A DNA stretch of 64,000 bases from Streptomyces canus (lineage in GTDB: Bacteria; Actinomycetota; Actinomycetes; Streptomycetales; Streptomycetaceae), in NCBI RefSeq assembly GCF_030816965.1, contig NZ_JAUSYQ010000002.1, positions 1,798,001 to 1,862,000 on the forward strand, written 5' to 3'. Shown piece after piece: positions 55,552 to 64,000 of the stretch (position 1 is the stretch's first letter; each line of letters opens with the position of its first letter). The translations under genes and the position numbers were made by a program. The notes under the pieces were generated by a model, which made no database searches, was not told the DNA's origin, and saw only the letters and a list, made by a program, of their open reading frames with translations.

Positions 55552-57750
55552 ATGGGCGACAAGGCGAACGCACACCCCGGAGCCGCCGGCAGGGCAACAG
55601 CGGCCGACCACCCCGCGTCCGTACGGAATGTGGTGCTGGTCGGCCACTCCGGTTCGGGCAAGACGACATTGGTGGAAGCTCTCGCGCTGACAGCGGGGGC
55701 AGTGAACCGGGCGGGCCGCGTGGAGGACGGCGGCACCGTCTCCGACTACGACGAGATCGAGCACCGGCAGCAACGCTCGGTGCAGCTCTCCCTGGTGCCC
55801 GTCGAATGGGACGGGTACAAGATCAATCTTCTGGACACCCCCGGATACGCCGACTTCGTCGGGGAACTCAGGGCCGGTCTGCGAGCGGCGGACGCGGCCC
55901 TTTTCGTCGTCTCGGCCTCGGACGGGGTGGACGGTTCCACACGCATGGTGTGGGAGGAGTGCGCGGCTGTCGGCATGCCCCGGGCGATCGTCGTCACGCA
56001 TCTGGAGGCCGCCCGGGCGGACTTCGAGGAGATGACGCGGATCTGCGCGGAGGCCTTCGGCGGCGACGACCCCGACGCCGTACTCCCGCTCTATCTGCCG
56101 CTGCACGGCCCGCAGGGGCCCGACGGGCACGCGCCCGTGACCGGGCTGACCGGTCTGCTGTCGCAGAAGCTGTTCGACTACTCGTCCGGGGAGCGCAAGG
56201 AGGCAGAGCCGGGCGAGGACCTGCTGCCGGGCATCGAGGAGGCCCGCAACCGGCTGATCGAGGGGATCATCTCGGAGAGCGAGGACGAGACCCTCATGGA
56301 CCGCTATCTCGGCGGCGAGGAGATCGACTTCAAGACGCTCGTGGAGGACCTGGAGCGGGCCGTCGCACGCGGGGTGTTCCACCCTGTCCTGGCCGCCGCC
56401 CCCGCGGCCGAGGGCGCCAGGCAGGGGCTCGGCACGGTCGAACTCCTCGAGCTGGTCACCGGCGGTTTCCCGACGCCGTTCGAGCATCCCACGCCGGGTG
56501 TCACGACGATCGACGGCAAGCCGCGCGAGATCAAGGCGTGCGACACCGAGGGGCCGCTGGTCGCGGAGGTCGTGAAGACCGCCTCCGATCCGTACGTCGG
56601 CCGGATCTCGCTGGTGCGGGTCTTCTCCGGCACCCTGCGCCCGGACGCGACGGTCCATGTCTCCGGTCACGGGCTCGCCGACCGCGGTCACGAGGACCAC
56701 GACGTCGACGAACGCATCGGCGCGCTGTCCGCCCCCTTCGGCAAACAGCAGCGCTCCCTCACGCACTGCATCGCGGGCGACCTCGCGTGCGTGGCGAAGC
56801 TGAGCCGCGCGGAGACCGGCGACACCCTCTCGGCCAAGGACGACCCGCTGCTCATGGAGCCGTGGGAGATGCCTGACCCGCTGTTGCCGCTCGCCATCCA
56901 GGCGCACAGCAAGGCGGACGAGGACAAGCTCTCGCAGGGCCTCGCCCGGCTGGTCGCCGAGGACCCGACCATGCGCCTCGAACAGAACCAGGACACCCAC
57001 CAGGTCGTCCTGTGGTGCCTGGGCGAGGCGCACGCCGACGTGGCACTGGAGCGACTGCGCAGCCGCTACGGCGTGCAGGTGGACGTCGTACCGCACCGGG
57101 TCTCCCTGCGCGAGACGTTCGCCGACAAGTCGAGCGGGCGCGGGCGCCATGTGAAGCAGTCCGGAGGGCACGGGCAGTTCGCCATCTGCGAGATCGAGGT
57201 GGAGCCGCTGCCCGGCGGCTCGGGTATCGAGTTCGTGGACAAGGTCGTCGGTGGCGCGGTGCCACGGCAGTTCATCCCGTCCGTGGAGAAGGGCGTACGG
57301 GCACAGGCGGCCAAGGGGGTCGCCACCGGCCATCAGCTCATCGACGTGCGGGTGACGCTGCTGGACGGCAAGGCGCACTCCGTGGACTCCTCGGACGCCG
57401 CGTTCCAGACGGCCGGGGCACTGGCCCTCAGGGAGGCCGCGGCCGACGCGAGGATCCATCTGCTGGAGCCGGTGGCCGAGGTGTCCGTGCTGGTCGGCGA
57501 CGACTACGTGGGTGCCGTGATGAGCGACCTGTCGGGGCGGCGCGGCCGCGTGCTCGGCACCGAGCAGACCAACGGCGGGCGCACGCTGGTCAAGGCCGAG
57601 GTGCCCGAGATCGAGATCGGGCGGTATGCGGTGGACCTCAGGTCCCTGTCGCACGGCACCGCGCGCTTCAGTCGGTCCTACGCGCGGCACGAGCCCATGC
57701 CGCCGCAGATCGCAGAGAGGATCCGTGAAGAGGCGCGCGACGCCTCGTAG
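55552..57750 (+). CDS. EF-G-like translational GTPase (EF-G2 type) with degenerate G4 motif
   Basis: The 732-residue protein resembles the actinobacterial FusA2/EF-G2 group, distinct from the main EF-G. The P-loop is GHSGSGKT at residues 31-38 and switch II is LLDTPGYAD at about 93-101. The G4 position reads VVTHLEAARADF (T149-H-L-E), not the usual NKxD, so guanine binding may be altered. Domains II to V follow (GGHGQFAICEIEVEPLPGGS and DLSGRRGRVLGTEQ). The closest known relative in mycobacteria is reported to bind ribosomes with weak or no GTPase activity. It is a monocistronic plus-strand gene; ATG 55552 has GGGAGG upstream. Confidence 0.92.
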   Translation: MGDKANAHPGAAGRATAADHPASVRNVVLVGHSGSGKTTLVEALALTAGAVNRAGRVEDGGTVSDYDEIEHRQQRSVQLSLVPVEWDGYKINLLDTPGYADFVGELRAGLRAADAALFVVSASDGVDGSTRMVWEECAAVGMPRAIVVTHLEAARADFEEMTRICAEAFGGDDPDAVLPLYLPLHGPQGPDGHAPVTGLTGLLSQKLFDYSSGERKEAEPGEDLLPGIEEARNRLIEGIISESEDETLMDRYLGGEEIDFKTLVEDLERAVARGVFHPVLAAAPAAEGARQGLGTVELLELVTGGFPTPFEHPTPGVTTIDGKPREIKACDTEGPLVAEVVKTASDPYVGRISLVRVFSGTLRPDATVHVSGHGLADRGHEDHDVDERIGALSAPFGKQQRSLTHCIAGDLACVAKLSRAETGDTLSAKDDPLLMEPWEMPDPLLPLAIQAHSKADEDKLSQGLARLVAEDPTMRLEQNQDTHQVVLWCLGEAHADVALERLRSRYGVQVDVVPHRVSLRETFADKSSGRGRHVKQSGGHGQFAICEIEVEPLPGGSGIEFVDKVVGGAVPRQFIPSVEKGVRAQAAKGVATGHQLIDVRVTLLDGKAHSVDSSDAAFQTAGALALREAAADARIHLLEPVAEVSVLVGDDYVGAVMSDLSGRRGRVLGTEQTNGGRTLVKAEVPEIEIGRYAVDLRSLSHGTARFSRSYARHEPMPPQIAERIREEARDAS

Positions 57751-58190
57751 TGCCTCGGCAGGCAACGTTTTCGCCCGTTGAGGAGCGACCTCGTGGGGGA
57801 GCGTGATCCCGGCATGCCGGCCGGAAGTCCTCGTACTGGAGGTACTTGGGCTTTCGGCCGGTGCGGTGAGGGGGCGTGCCGGGCGTCGCGACGGGGTGAA
57901 CGTCGCCTGCGGATGCACTGGTTGGCACCGGGTCACGGACAAGTGGCCGTCCACGCCGCACACGCGGTCGCCGGCGCCGCACAAGTGGCCTCCGGGGCCG
58001 CGCACATGGCGTTCTGCGCCCCACAAGTGACGTTTGTGGAGCGCTCTCCTCCGCATCGGCGGGCGGCTTCGGTCGTCCGCCGACGAATGTCAGCACCTAC
58101 GGATACGCTGATGACCTGATCAACAGGTGTGCGAAGCAAGGAAGTCGGGAAGGCCGCAGTGGGTGACACCAGCGGCGATCGGGGGCGGGA
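57751..58190. other. 440-base region between the EF-G-like gene and the membrane gene
   Basis: Beyond the 21-bp repeats no convincing gene is visible. A short possible upstream reading frame, GTG at 58159 to TGA at 58192-58194 (VGDTSGDRGRE), overlaps the ATG of the next gene and could couple its translation. A small plus-strand frame (about 57778-58119) spans the repeats but has a poor start and no recognised similarity. Confidence 0.4.
57939..58043. repeat. Five 21-bp tandem repeats (divergent) upstream of the membrane gene
   Basis: Five adjoining 21-base units run from 57939 to 58043. Units 1, 3 and 5 start ACAAGTGGCC, ACAAGTGGCC and ACAAGTGACG, exactly 42 bases apart; units 2 and 4 are more diverged. 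The period is a multiple of three and of two helical turns, so the array could encode a heptapeptide repeat (VAVHAAH, VASGAAH, MAFCAPQ on the plus strand; Cys-rich heptads on the minus strand) or serve as a phased protein-binding site. Confidence 0.75.
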
Positions 58191-59852
58191 ATGACCGTTG
58201 ACAGCGGTTACGCGGACTTCTTCGGTCCGCAGGTGCCGCGCACGGGCGACGAGGCGCAGACGGCGACGTTCGCCCTGGCCTCGGCGGCCTATCGGGACAA
58301 TCCGGTGGAGGAGATCCTCAAGGCCAACAATGAGTGGCACGCGTCGGCCGTCAAGGGCGGCCGCAGCTGGGCGAAGATCTTCCGCCCCAACCTGGGCGAG
58401 GCCTTCTCCACGGCGGTGATCACCCGCATGCTCGGCAAGGGCCGCAAGCCCCTCATCCAGTCCTTCGGCGCCGAGCCGCAGGTCGTGGTCGAGCACTGCC
58501 TCGCGGCGAACAACATCCGCCGGGACCGGGACAACTGGCTGACCGCCGTGATGGTGCTGTGCGGGGTGCTCTTCCTGCCGGGGCTGCTCGTCTGGCTGCT
58601 GGTCTTCACGCTGCGCACCAACATCGCCAGGCGCGAGGACAAGCAGGCCGGAGCGCTGGCCACCGCGCTGCTCGTCGCGATGGGCGCGCTCGCCGTGCTC
58701 TTCCTGATCAAAATGCCGTTCGGAGGGTTCTGGGGCTGGTACGCACGCGCGTGCGTGGCCCTCCCCGTCGTCGGCTGGTTCTGGGCCAAGCAGATCTGCG
58801 AGCGCACGGCGCAGGATCTGCGGGGCCGCTGGGACAGTCTGCTGTCGGGCGGCAGCGTCGGCGCCAAGGTGCCCGAGGCGGTGCCGAGCAGCCCCGGCGA
58901 GACCGCGGCCGAGCAGCTGCGCCAGTCCCTGGCGAAGCTCAGCGCCGAGCAGCAGTCCAACTCGGTCTTCTACGCCGGTCCCAAGGGGATACTCGGCATG
59001 GGCACCCGCTGGGGCAGCTGGCAGCTGGCCGAGAACCTGGTGTCCGCCGACCCCACCCGGGAGATCCACCCCTTCCGCAGCTGGGACGTCATCCGCGCCA
59101 TCCACGATCAGCTGCGCATGCTGGAACGCAACACGATCAACACCGGCGGCTTCCCGAAAGCCTCCGTACGCCACTGGGTCGTCACTCCCATCGCGGAGGG
59201 CGCGAAGGAGGTGTCACGGCCCGAGGGCACGGACGTGGACGCGTACCAGGTCAAGACTCACGCGATACAGGACATCTGCAACAAACAGCAGTTCGGCGGC
59301 GGCGACCGGCACTACCTGGGCGTCCAGTGGACGCTCTGGGAGGGGCAGCTGGTCCTCACCATGCTCATCACGGTGACCGTGCTGCACGAGACGCTGCGCA
59401 TCGAGGTCACCGGACACGCCCTGGGGCCCGTGCACGGGCTGTTCACCTCGAAGCCGGCGGCCAAGGAGAAGGAAGTCGCCAAGCAGCTCAGGTTCTGGGA
59501 GACCAAGAAGATCAAGCTCCCGCTGGTCGACGCGGACGAGGTGGTCCGCCTCACCGCCCGGGCGCCCCTGACCCGCTACCCCCCGCTGCTCAACTGGCTC
59601 GGCGGCTCGCTCACCCTTCCCGAGCCCTTCGGTCTGCGGCACGCCTGGGCGGACCGGCCGTGGCGGCACCGCTTCATGGCCGACGACGCGCTGCGCGCGG
59701 CGACCCCGGTACTGCGGGTCGTGCACTCCGCGGCGATCCGGGTCCTGGCGGACAACGGCGTGGACACGGAGCAGTTCGGCACGCGGGCGGGCTTCCTGAG
59801 CACGCAGGTCCAGGACGTGTCACCGCGAAAGGCGGACGTGTACGACGCGTAG
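58191..59852 (+). CDS. Unknown multi-pass membrane protein
   Basis: The 553-residue protein is not recognised. After a soluble N-terminus (about 115 residues) come two or three transmembrane segments, WLTAVMVLCGVLFLPGLLVW and ATALLVAMGALAVLFLIKMP being the clearest. A long soluble region follows (SVFYAGPKGILGMGTRWG, then VQWTLWEGQLVLTMLITVTV), and it ends with a Pro/Asp-rich tail. The layout is coherent, with good codon bias and a GGGGGCGGG ribosome binding site. It is monocistronic and preceded by the 21-bp repeat region; a hairpin follows. The function is unknown. Confidence 0.88.
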   Translation: MTVDSGYADFFGPQVPRTGDEAQTATFALASAAYRDNPVEEILKANNEWHASAVKGGRSWAKIFRPNLGEAFSTAVITRMLGKGRKPLIQSFGAEPQVVVEHCLAANNIRRDRDNWLTAVMVLCGVLFLPGLLVWLLVFTLRTNIARREDKQAGALATALLVAMGALAVLFLIKMPFGGFWGWYARACVALPVVGWFWAKQICERTAQDLRGRWDSLLSGGSVGAKVPEAVPSSPGETAAEQLRQSLAKLSAEQQSNSVFYAGPKGILGMGTRWGSWQLAENLVSADPTREIHPFRSWDVIRAIHDQLRMLERNTINTGGFPKASVRHWVVTPIAEGAKEVSRPEGTDVDAYQVKTHAIQDICNKQQFGGGDRHYLGVQWTLWEGQLVLTMLITVTVLHETLRIEVTGHALGPVHGLFTSKPAAKEKEVAKQLRFWETKKIKLPLVDADEVVRLTARAPLTRYPPLLNWLGGSLTLPEPFGLRHAWADRPWRHRFMADDALRAATPVLRVVHSAAIRVLADNGVDTEQFGTRAGFLSTQVQDVSPRKADVYDA

Positions 59853-59860
59853 GTGCGAGG

Positions 59861-59887
59861 AGGGGGCCGCGCATTCGCCGGCCCCCT
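59861..59887. terminator. Terminator after the unknown membrane gene
   Basis: AGGGGGCCG (59861-59869) pairs with CGGCCCCCT (59879-59887), a 9-bp stem with 9-base loop, located 8 bases after the stop and just before the convergent HIT gene end. Confidence 0.75.
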
Positions 59888-59891
59888 TGCG

Positions 59892-60440
59892 TCACTCGCT
59901 GGGCCAGGCCTCCGCCAGCATCTTGCGGGTGTCGCCCAGCAGCTGCGGCAGCACCTTCGTGTGGCCGACGACCGGCATGAAGTTCGTGTCGCCACCCCAG
60001 CGCGGGACGATGTGCTGGTGGAGGTGGGCGGCGATGCCCGCCCCGGCGACCGTCCCCTGGTTCATGCCGATGTTGAAGCCGTGCGCCCCGGAGGCCGTCC
60101 GCAGGGCAGTCATCGCCTGCTTGGTCAGCCCGGCCAGCTCAGCGGTCTCCGGATCGGTGAGGTCGGTGTAGTCGGCCACATGACGGTAGGGCACGACCAT
60201 CAGATGGCCGCCGGTGTAGGGGTAGAGGTTGAGCACCGCGTACACCAGCCGGCCGCGCCGGACGACCAGGCCGTCCTCGTCGGATTTGGCCGGAATCGAG
60301 CAGAAGGGACAGCCGTCGTCGGCACCCGGGCCGGTCGGCTTGTTCTCGCCCTGGATGTAGGCCATCCGGTGGGGGGTCCACAGACGCTGGAACGCGTCCT
60401 GCGTCCCCACTCCCAACTGCTGCTCCGGCTCACTCGTCAT
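59892..60440 (-). CDS. HIT-family protein, probable Ap4A phosphorylase
   Basis: The 182-residue protein has the HIT catalytic motif in AAHLHQHIVPRWGGDTNF and an N-terminal Cys pair in GCPFCSIP. The segments RLWTPHRMAYIQG and VLNLYPYTGGHLMVVPYRHV match the actinobacterial Rv2613c type, which phosphorolyses diadenosine tetraphosphate. It lies near thrS and the PI/PIM genes, the same neighbourhood as in mycobacteria. I chose ATG 60440 (MTSEPEQQLG); ATG 60455 is possible. Confidence 0.92.
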   Translation of the reverse strand: MTSEPEQQLGVGTQDAFQRLWTPHRMAYIQGENKPTGPGADDGCPFCSIPAKSDEDGLVVRRGRLVYAVLNLYPYTGGHLMVVPYRHVADYTDLTDPETAELAGLTKQAMTALRTASGAHGFNIGMNQGTVAGAGIAAHLHQHIVPRWGGDTNFMPVVGHTKVLPQLLGDTRKMLAEAWPSE

Positions 60441-60519
60441 GCAGTGCAGCATATGGCTTCGCCCGTTCGCGCCGTGTCGGTGGGGTTGTGGGAAAAGCGG
60501 CCCGCGCCAAGCTGGACGG

Positions 60520-61413
60520 GTGGACGACGAAAGCTGCGGAGCCGACAGCGCGGACACCGGCGGGACCGAAGGCACCGAGGCTTACGAGACGGACGGCGCC
60601 GACATCCGCGAGCCTCGCACGACCGACGCTCACAGGCCCCCTCGCGTGCCTCCCACCACCGACGCTCACGAGGCCGACGCCGGCCCCAACAGAACCAACA
60701 CCACCGACGCCCACAGGACCGGCAGCGCCCACACCCACACGCCCCACGCCCCCGTCCTCCACGACCCCGACAGCCGCCAGGCCCGCTGGGAAGCCCGCAC
60801 CGAGTTCCCCCTCGCCCTCGCCTCCCTGGCCTTTCTCACGGCGTACGCACTCCAGGTCCTGGCCCCTCTCCACAAGGCCGCGCTCGATCTCTGCCTGGCG
60901 GTGACACTGGCCGCCTGGGCGCTGTTCGCCGTCGACTACGCGGTGCGTTGGCACCTGAGCGGGCAGCGCCTGCGCTTCGTACGGACGCACATGCTGGACA
61001 CCGTGGTGCTGTTCCTGCCGCTGCTGCGCCCGCTCAGGGTCGTGAAGCTGTACGAGACCGTGCAGCGCCGGCACGGACGGCCCCGGCTCGCCCTGCACGC
61101 GCGCGTGATCGTGTACGCCGGTCTGGCGGCCCTTCTGCTGGGCTTCACCGGTGCCCTCGCCGTCTACCAGCAGGAACATGACGCGCCCGGTGCGACCATC
61201 CGCACCTTCGGGGACGCCGTCTGGTGGACCTGCGCCACCCTCGCCACCGTCGGCTACGGCGACGTGGTTCCGGTCACCTCGCGCGGACGCCTGATCGCGG
61301 TCGGTGTGATGGCCATCGGGCTGGCCCTGCTCGGCGCGGTGACGGGAACCTTCGCCTCCTGGCTGCTCCAGGTGTTCGCGCGGGAGGACGACGAAAGGCC
61401 CCCGGGAAGCTGA
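60520..61413 (+). CDS. Potassium-channel-like protein (two transmembrane plus pore helix)
   Basis: The ~297-residue protein has an N-terminal Thr/Pro/His-rich region (about residues 1-90), then hydrophobic segments (FPLALASLAFLTAYALQVLA, LDLCLAVTLAAWALFAVDYA), a pore helix and the selectivity filter TVGYGDV in CATLATVGYGDVVPVTSRGR. The layout with voltage-sensor-like helices before the pore resembles small voltage-gated K+ channels. I chose GTG 60520 because the ATG at 60439 would overlap the divergent HIT start. A hairpin terminator overlaps the 3' end. Confidence 0.88.
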   Translation: MDDESCGADSADTGGTEGTEAYETDGADIREPRTTDAHRPPRVPPTTDAHEADAGPNRTNTTDAHRTGSAHTHTPHAPVLHDPDSRQARWEARTEFPLALASLAFLTAYALQVLAPLHKAALDLCLAVTLAAWALFAVDYAVRWHLSGQRLRFVRTHMLDTVVLFLPLLRPLRVVKLYETVQRRHGRPRLALHARVIVYAGLAALLLGFTGALAVYQQEHDAPGATIRTFGDAVWWTCATLATVGYGDVVPVTSRGRLIAVGVMAIGLALLGAVTGTFASWLLQVFAREDDERPPGS

Positions 61414-61426
61414 GCCTCCCGGGGGC
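61398..61426. terminator. Shared terminator of channel gene and thrS
   Basis: GCCCCCGGGA (61398-61407) pairs with TCCCGGGGGC (61417-61426), a perfect 10-bp stem. It overlaps the end of the channel gene and sits 17 bases past the thrS stop, so it can serve both convergent genes. Confidence 0.8.
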
Positions 61427-61443
61427 GTCGCGTGCAACTGGCG

Positions 61444-63420
61444 TCAGACCTGCGCCCGCTCCTCCACGACCTTGACGATCTTCGCGATGGCCTCGTCGAA
61501 CGGGATGCCGTTCTCCTGCGAGCCGTCGCGGTAGCGGAAGGACACCGAGCCGCCCGACATGTCCTCGTCGCCCGCGATGACCATGAAGGGCACCTTCTGC
61601 TTCTGGGCGTTGCGGATCTTCTTCTGCATCCGGTCCGAGGAGGAGTCGACCTCGACCCGCAGACCCTGCTTCTTGGCGGCCGCGGCGAACTTCTCCAGGT
61701 ACTCCACGTGCGCGTCGCCGATCGGGATGCCGACCGCCTGGACCGGGGCCAGCCACGCCGGGAAGGCGCCCGCGTAGTGCTCCAGGAGCACGGCGAAGAA
61801 CCGCTCGATGGAGCCGAACAGCGCGCGGTGGATCATGACCGGACGCTGCTTGGAGCCGTCCGGCGAGGTGTACTCCAGCTCGAAGCGCTCCGGCAGGTTG
61901 AAGTCCAGCTGGATGGTCGACATCTGCCAGGTGCGGCCGATGGCGTCCTTGGTCTGGACGGAGATCTTCGGGCCGTAGAAGGCGGCGCCACCCGGGTCCG
62001 GGACCAGGGGCAGCCCCTGCTTCTCGGCGACCTGGCGCAGCGTCTCCGTGGCCTCTTCCCAGACCTCGTCCGAGCCGACGAACTTCTCCGGATCCTTGGT
62101 GGACAGCTCCAGGTAGAAGTCGGTCAGGCCGTAGTCGCGCAGCAGGCCGAGGACGAAGGTGAGCGTCTTGTCGAGCTCCTCCGACATCTGCTCACGGGTG
62201 CAGTAGATGTGCGCGTCGTCCTGCGTGAAACCGCGTGCGCGCGTGAGGCCGTGCACGACGCCCGACTTCTCGTACCGGTACACGGTCCCGAACTCGAAGA
62301 GGCGCAGCGGCAGTTCGCGGTACGAGCGGCCGCGCGCGTCGAAGATCAGGTTGTGCATCGGGCAGTTCATGGGCTTGAGGTAGTAGTCCACGCCCTCGTC
62401 GAGCTGCATGGGCGGGTACATGCCGTCGGCGTACCAGTCCAGGTGCCCGGACTGCTCGAAGAGCTTCCCCTTCGTCGCGTGCGGGGTGTAGACGAACTCG
62501 TAGCCCTCCTCCTCGTGGCGGCGGCGCGAGTAGTCCTCCATCACGCGGCGGATGATGCCGCCCTTGGGGTGGAACACGGCGAGGCCGGATCCGATCTGCT
62601 CCGGGATGGAGAACAGGTCGAGCTCGGAGCCCAGCTTGCGGTGGTCGCGCTTCTCGGCCTCGGCGAGGAAGTCGAGGTGCGCCTTCAGCTCGTCCTTGGT
62701 CGGCCACGCGGTGCCGTAGATGCGCTGGAGCATCGGGTTCTTCTCGCTGCCGCGCCAGTAGGCGGCCGCGTTGCGCATCAGCTTGAACGCCGGGATGTTC
62801 CGGGTGGAGGGCAGGTGGGGACCACGGCAGAGGTCCTTCCAGCACAGGTCGCCGGTCTTGGCGTCCAGGTTGTCGTAGATCGTCAGCTCACCGGCACCGA
62901 CCTCGACGTCGGCGCCGTCGTCGGAGGACGCGGAGCCCTTGAGGCCGATCAGCTCCAGCTTGTAGGGCTCGTCGGCCAGTTCCTCGCGAGCGGACTCGTC
63001 GGTCACCACCCGGCGGGAGAACTTCTGTCCCCGCTTCTGGATCTCCTGCATCTTCTTCTCGATGGCCTTGAGATCCTCGGGCGTGAACGGCTTCTCGACG
63101 TCGAAGTCGTAGTAGAAGCCGTCCTTGACCGGCGGGCCGATGCCCAGCTTGGCCTCGGGGAAGAGCTCCTGCACGGCCTGCGCCATGACGTGCGCGGTGG
63201 AGTGGCGCAGGATGTTGAGCCCGTCCTCGGAGGAGATCTCGACGCCCTCGACCTCCTCGCCCTCGGACAGGACGTACGACAGGTCCTTCAGCTCGCCGCC
63301 CACGCGCGCGGCGATGATCGAGCGCTCGCCGGCGAAGAGCTCGGCGGCCGTAGTGCCCGTCGTCACCACGCGCTCTTCCCGCTCGGAATCGCGTTGGATG
63401 ATCACACGGACGTCTGACAC
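61444..63420 (-). CDS. thrS: Threonyl-tRNA synthetase
   Basis: The 658-residue class II enzyme charges tRNA-Thr. It has the TGS domain ([20 protein letters not shown]), the editing domain with zinc motif [20 protein letters not shown], and the catalytic core with zinc ligands in [20 protein letters not shown] and [17 protein letters not shown]. Length fits the family. It is the first of the actinobacterial block thrS-HIT-pgsA-patA-pimA, here interrupted by plus-strand genes. No T-box-like leader could be fixed upstream. Confidence 0.98.
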   Translation of the reverse strand: MSDVRVIIQRDSEREERVVTTGTTAAELFAGERSIIAARVGGELKDLSYVLSEGEEVEGVEISSEDGLNILRHSTAHVMAQAVQELFPEAKLGIGPPVKDGFYYDFDVEKPFTPEDLKAIEKKMQEIQKRGQKFSRRVVTDESAREELADEPYKLELIGLKGSASSDDGADVEVGAGELTIYDNLDAKTGDLCWKDLCRGPHLPSTRNIPAFKLMRNAAAYWRGSEKNPMLQRIYGTAWPTKDELKAHLDFLAEAEKRDHRKLGSELDLFSIPEQIGSGLAVFHPKGGIIRRVMEDYSRRRHEEEGYEFVYTPHATKGKLFEQSGHLDWYADGMYPPMQLDEGVDYYLKPMNCPMHNLIFDARGRSYRELPLRLFEFGTVYRYEKSGVVHGLTRARGFTQDDAHIYCTREQMSEELDKTLTFVLGLLRDYGLTDFYLELSTKDPEKFVGSDEVWEEATETLRQVAEKQGLPLVPDPGGAAFYGPKISVQTKDAIGRTWQMSTIQLDFNLPERFELEYTSPDGSKQRPVMIHRALFGSIERFFAVLLEHYAGAFPAWLAPVQAVGIPIGDAHVEYLEKFAAAAKKQGLRVEVDSSSDRMQKKIRNAQKQKVPFMVIAGDEDMSGGSVSFRYRDGSQENGIPFDEAIAKIVKVVEERAQV

Positions 63421-63522
63421 CGGTCTCTCCTGACTGAAGGTGGGTGCGGCGCCATACCGGGAGCGCGCGCAATAGGGGATCGTACCGACCCCGCCCCCAC
63501 CTCCGCGAAATCAGTCCCGGTC

Positions 63523-64000
63523 TCAGTCCCCTCCGCAGGCTTCCTCGAAGAAGTCGAGATTCTCCTGGAGGGACTTCATCAGCCGGTCCCGCTCGGCCTC
63601 GTCCACCTGTACGGGCACGACCCCGGTGGCCCCGGTGAGCCGGCGGAAGCCGCCGCGGCTCTCCAGCCTGCCGTGCACCCGGACCGGCAGCCCGACGAGG
63701 TGGGCGTGCCCGGCGATCCGGTACGCCTCCTCGTCCAGGGTCAGCCGGAGGTGCGGGATCTCGGCGCCGGCGATCACCCGCAGCCGTACCGATCCGTCCC
63801 CGCGCGGCCCCGACCTGCGCATCCGCACCACCGTGCCGGTGATCCGCACCGGGACGGAGGGCTCCTCGCGCAGGAAGCGGGCCCCGGCCTCGCGCAGCGC
63901 GGGCAGGTCGCCGGGCGAGAACTCCACGGCCTCGGAGGACGCCGCGCATCCTTCGGGGACCCCGGCCGCGGGCGCCCACTCGACGGCGATCCGCGCGCCC
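63523..64000 (-). CDS. Unknown protein, C-terminal part (5' end beyond the window)
   Basis: The frame is open to the right edge: codons upstream of GTG 63927 read EWAPAAGVPEGCAASSEAVE, a natural continuation, so GTG 63927 is probably internal. The visible part contains VPVRITGTVVRMRRSGPRGD and HAHLVGLPVRVHGRLESRGG, which suggest OB-fold-like beta strands, and ends LMKSLQENLDFFEEACGGD. I do not recognise the family. It is upstream of thrS by 102 bases on the same strand. Confidence 0.75.
   Translation of the reverse strand, partial: GARIAVEWAPAAGVPEGCAASSEAVEFSPGDLPALREAGARFLREEPSVPVRITGTVVRMRRSGPRGDGSVRLRVIAGAEIPHLRLTLDEEAYRIAGHAHLVGLPVRVHGRLESRGGFRRLTGATGVVPVQVDEAERDRLMKSLQENLDFFEEACGGD

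Noticed and set aside
55528..58056. 842-codon minus-strand frame over the EF-G-like gene
   Set aside because: Complementary to a clear EF-G-like gene with all its motifs. The minus frame has no recognisable domain.

Overview
The window is a GC-rich block (roughly 70% by eye) of a Streptomyces chromosome, or of a very close relative. The evidence is a BldD-type developmental regulator, an actinobacterial integration host factor (sIHF/mIHF type), strong G/C bias at third codon positions, frequent GTG and TTG starts, a dispersed repeat common in streptomycetes, and a gene order that I recall as conserved in Streptomyces. Most genes lie on the minus strand, so the map is read from high to low coordinates. 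The window has 59 protein-coding genes; metK (left edge) and an unknown gene (right edge) are cut by the ends. I saw no rRNA, tRNA, CRISPR array, insertion sequence or prophage.

Region 1 (1-13,193, minus) holds pyrimidine synthesis followed by housekeeping genes: pyrR-pyrB-pyrC-(PH-like membrane protein)-carA-carB-pyrD-pyrF, then mihF-gmk-rpoZ-coaBC-metK. pyrB to carB are coupled by overlaps or very short gaps. The pyrR leader carries a recognisable PyrR-binding loop next to its ribosome binding site, and a strong GAAA-loop hairpin lies between carB and pyrD. Region 2 (13,194-23,164) has divergent bldD with a BldD-box-like site, then nusB, efp, an M24 peptidase-like gene with unusual metal ligands, a P-loop protein, aroB-aroK-aroC, aroE and mltG.

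Region 3 (23,287-30,878, minus) holds ruvX, alaS, two small membrane proteins, rpsD with a structured leader, rarA and a VKOR-family redox protein. Region 4 (31,023-34,550, plus) is a compact four-gene ABC exporter plus two-component system. Region 5 (34,598-42,618) has hisS, an MBL hydrolase, a membrane cyclophilin, a DUF349 coiled-coil protein, the (p)ppGpp synthetase/hydrolase gene relA, and apt.

Region 6 (42,615-51,736, minus) holds secF-secD-yajC, ruvB-ruvA-ruvC, yebC, pdxT-pdxS and a LemA-like membrane protein. Region 7 (52,396-64,000) is the phosphatidylinositol mannoside set pimA-patA-pgsA (PI-phosphate synthase), an EF-G-like GTPase on the plus strand, an unknown membrane protein preceded by 21-bp tandem repeats, an Ap4A phosphorylase-like HIT protein, an ion channel, thrS and an unknown partial gene.

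The best leads for new biology are the pyr leader structures, the PH-like protein inside the pyr operon, the 21-bp repeat region with its unknown membrane protein, the divergent M24 protein, and the structured rpsD leader. I found no clear defence system or biosynthetic cluster; this is mainly core genome.
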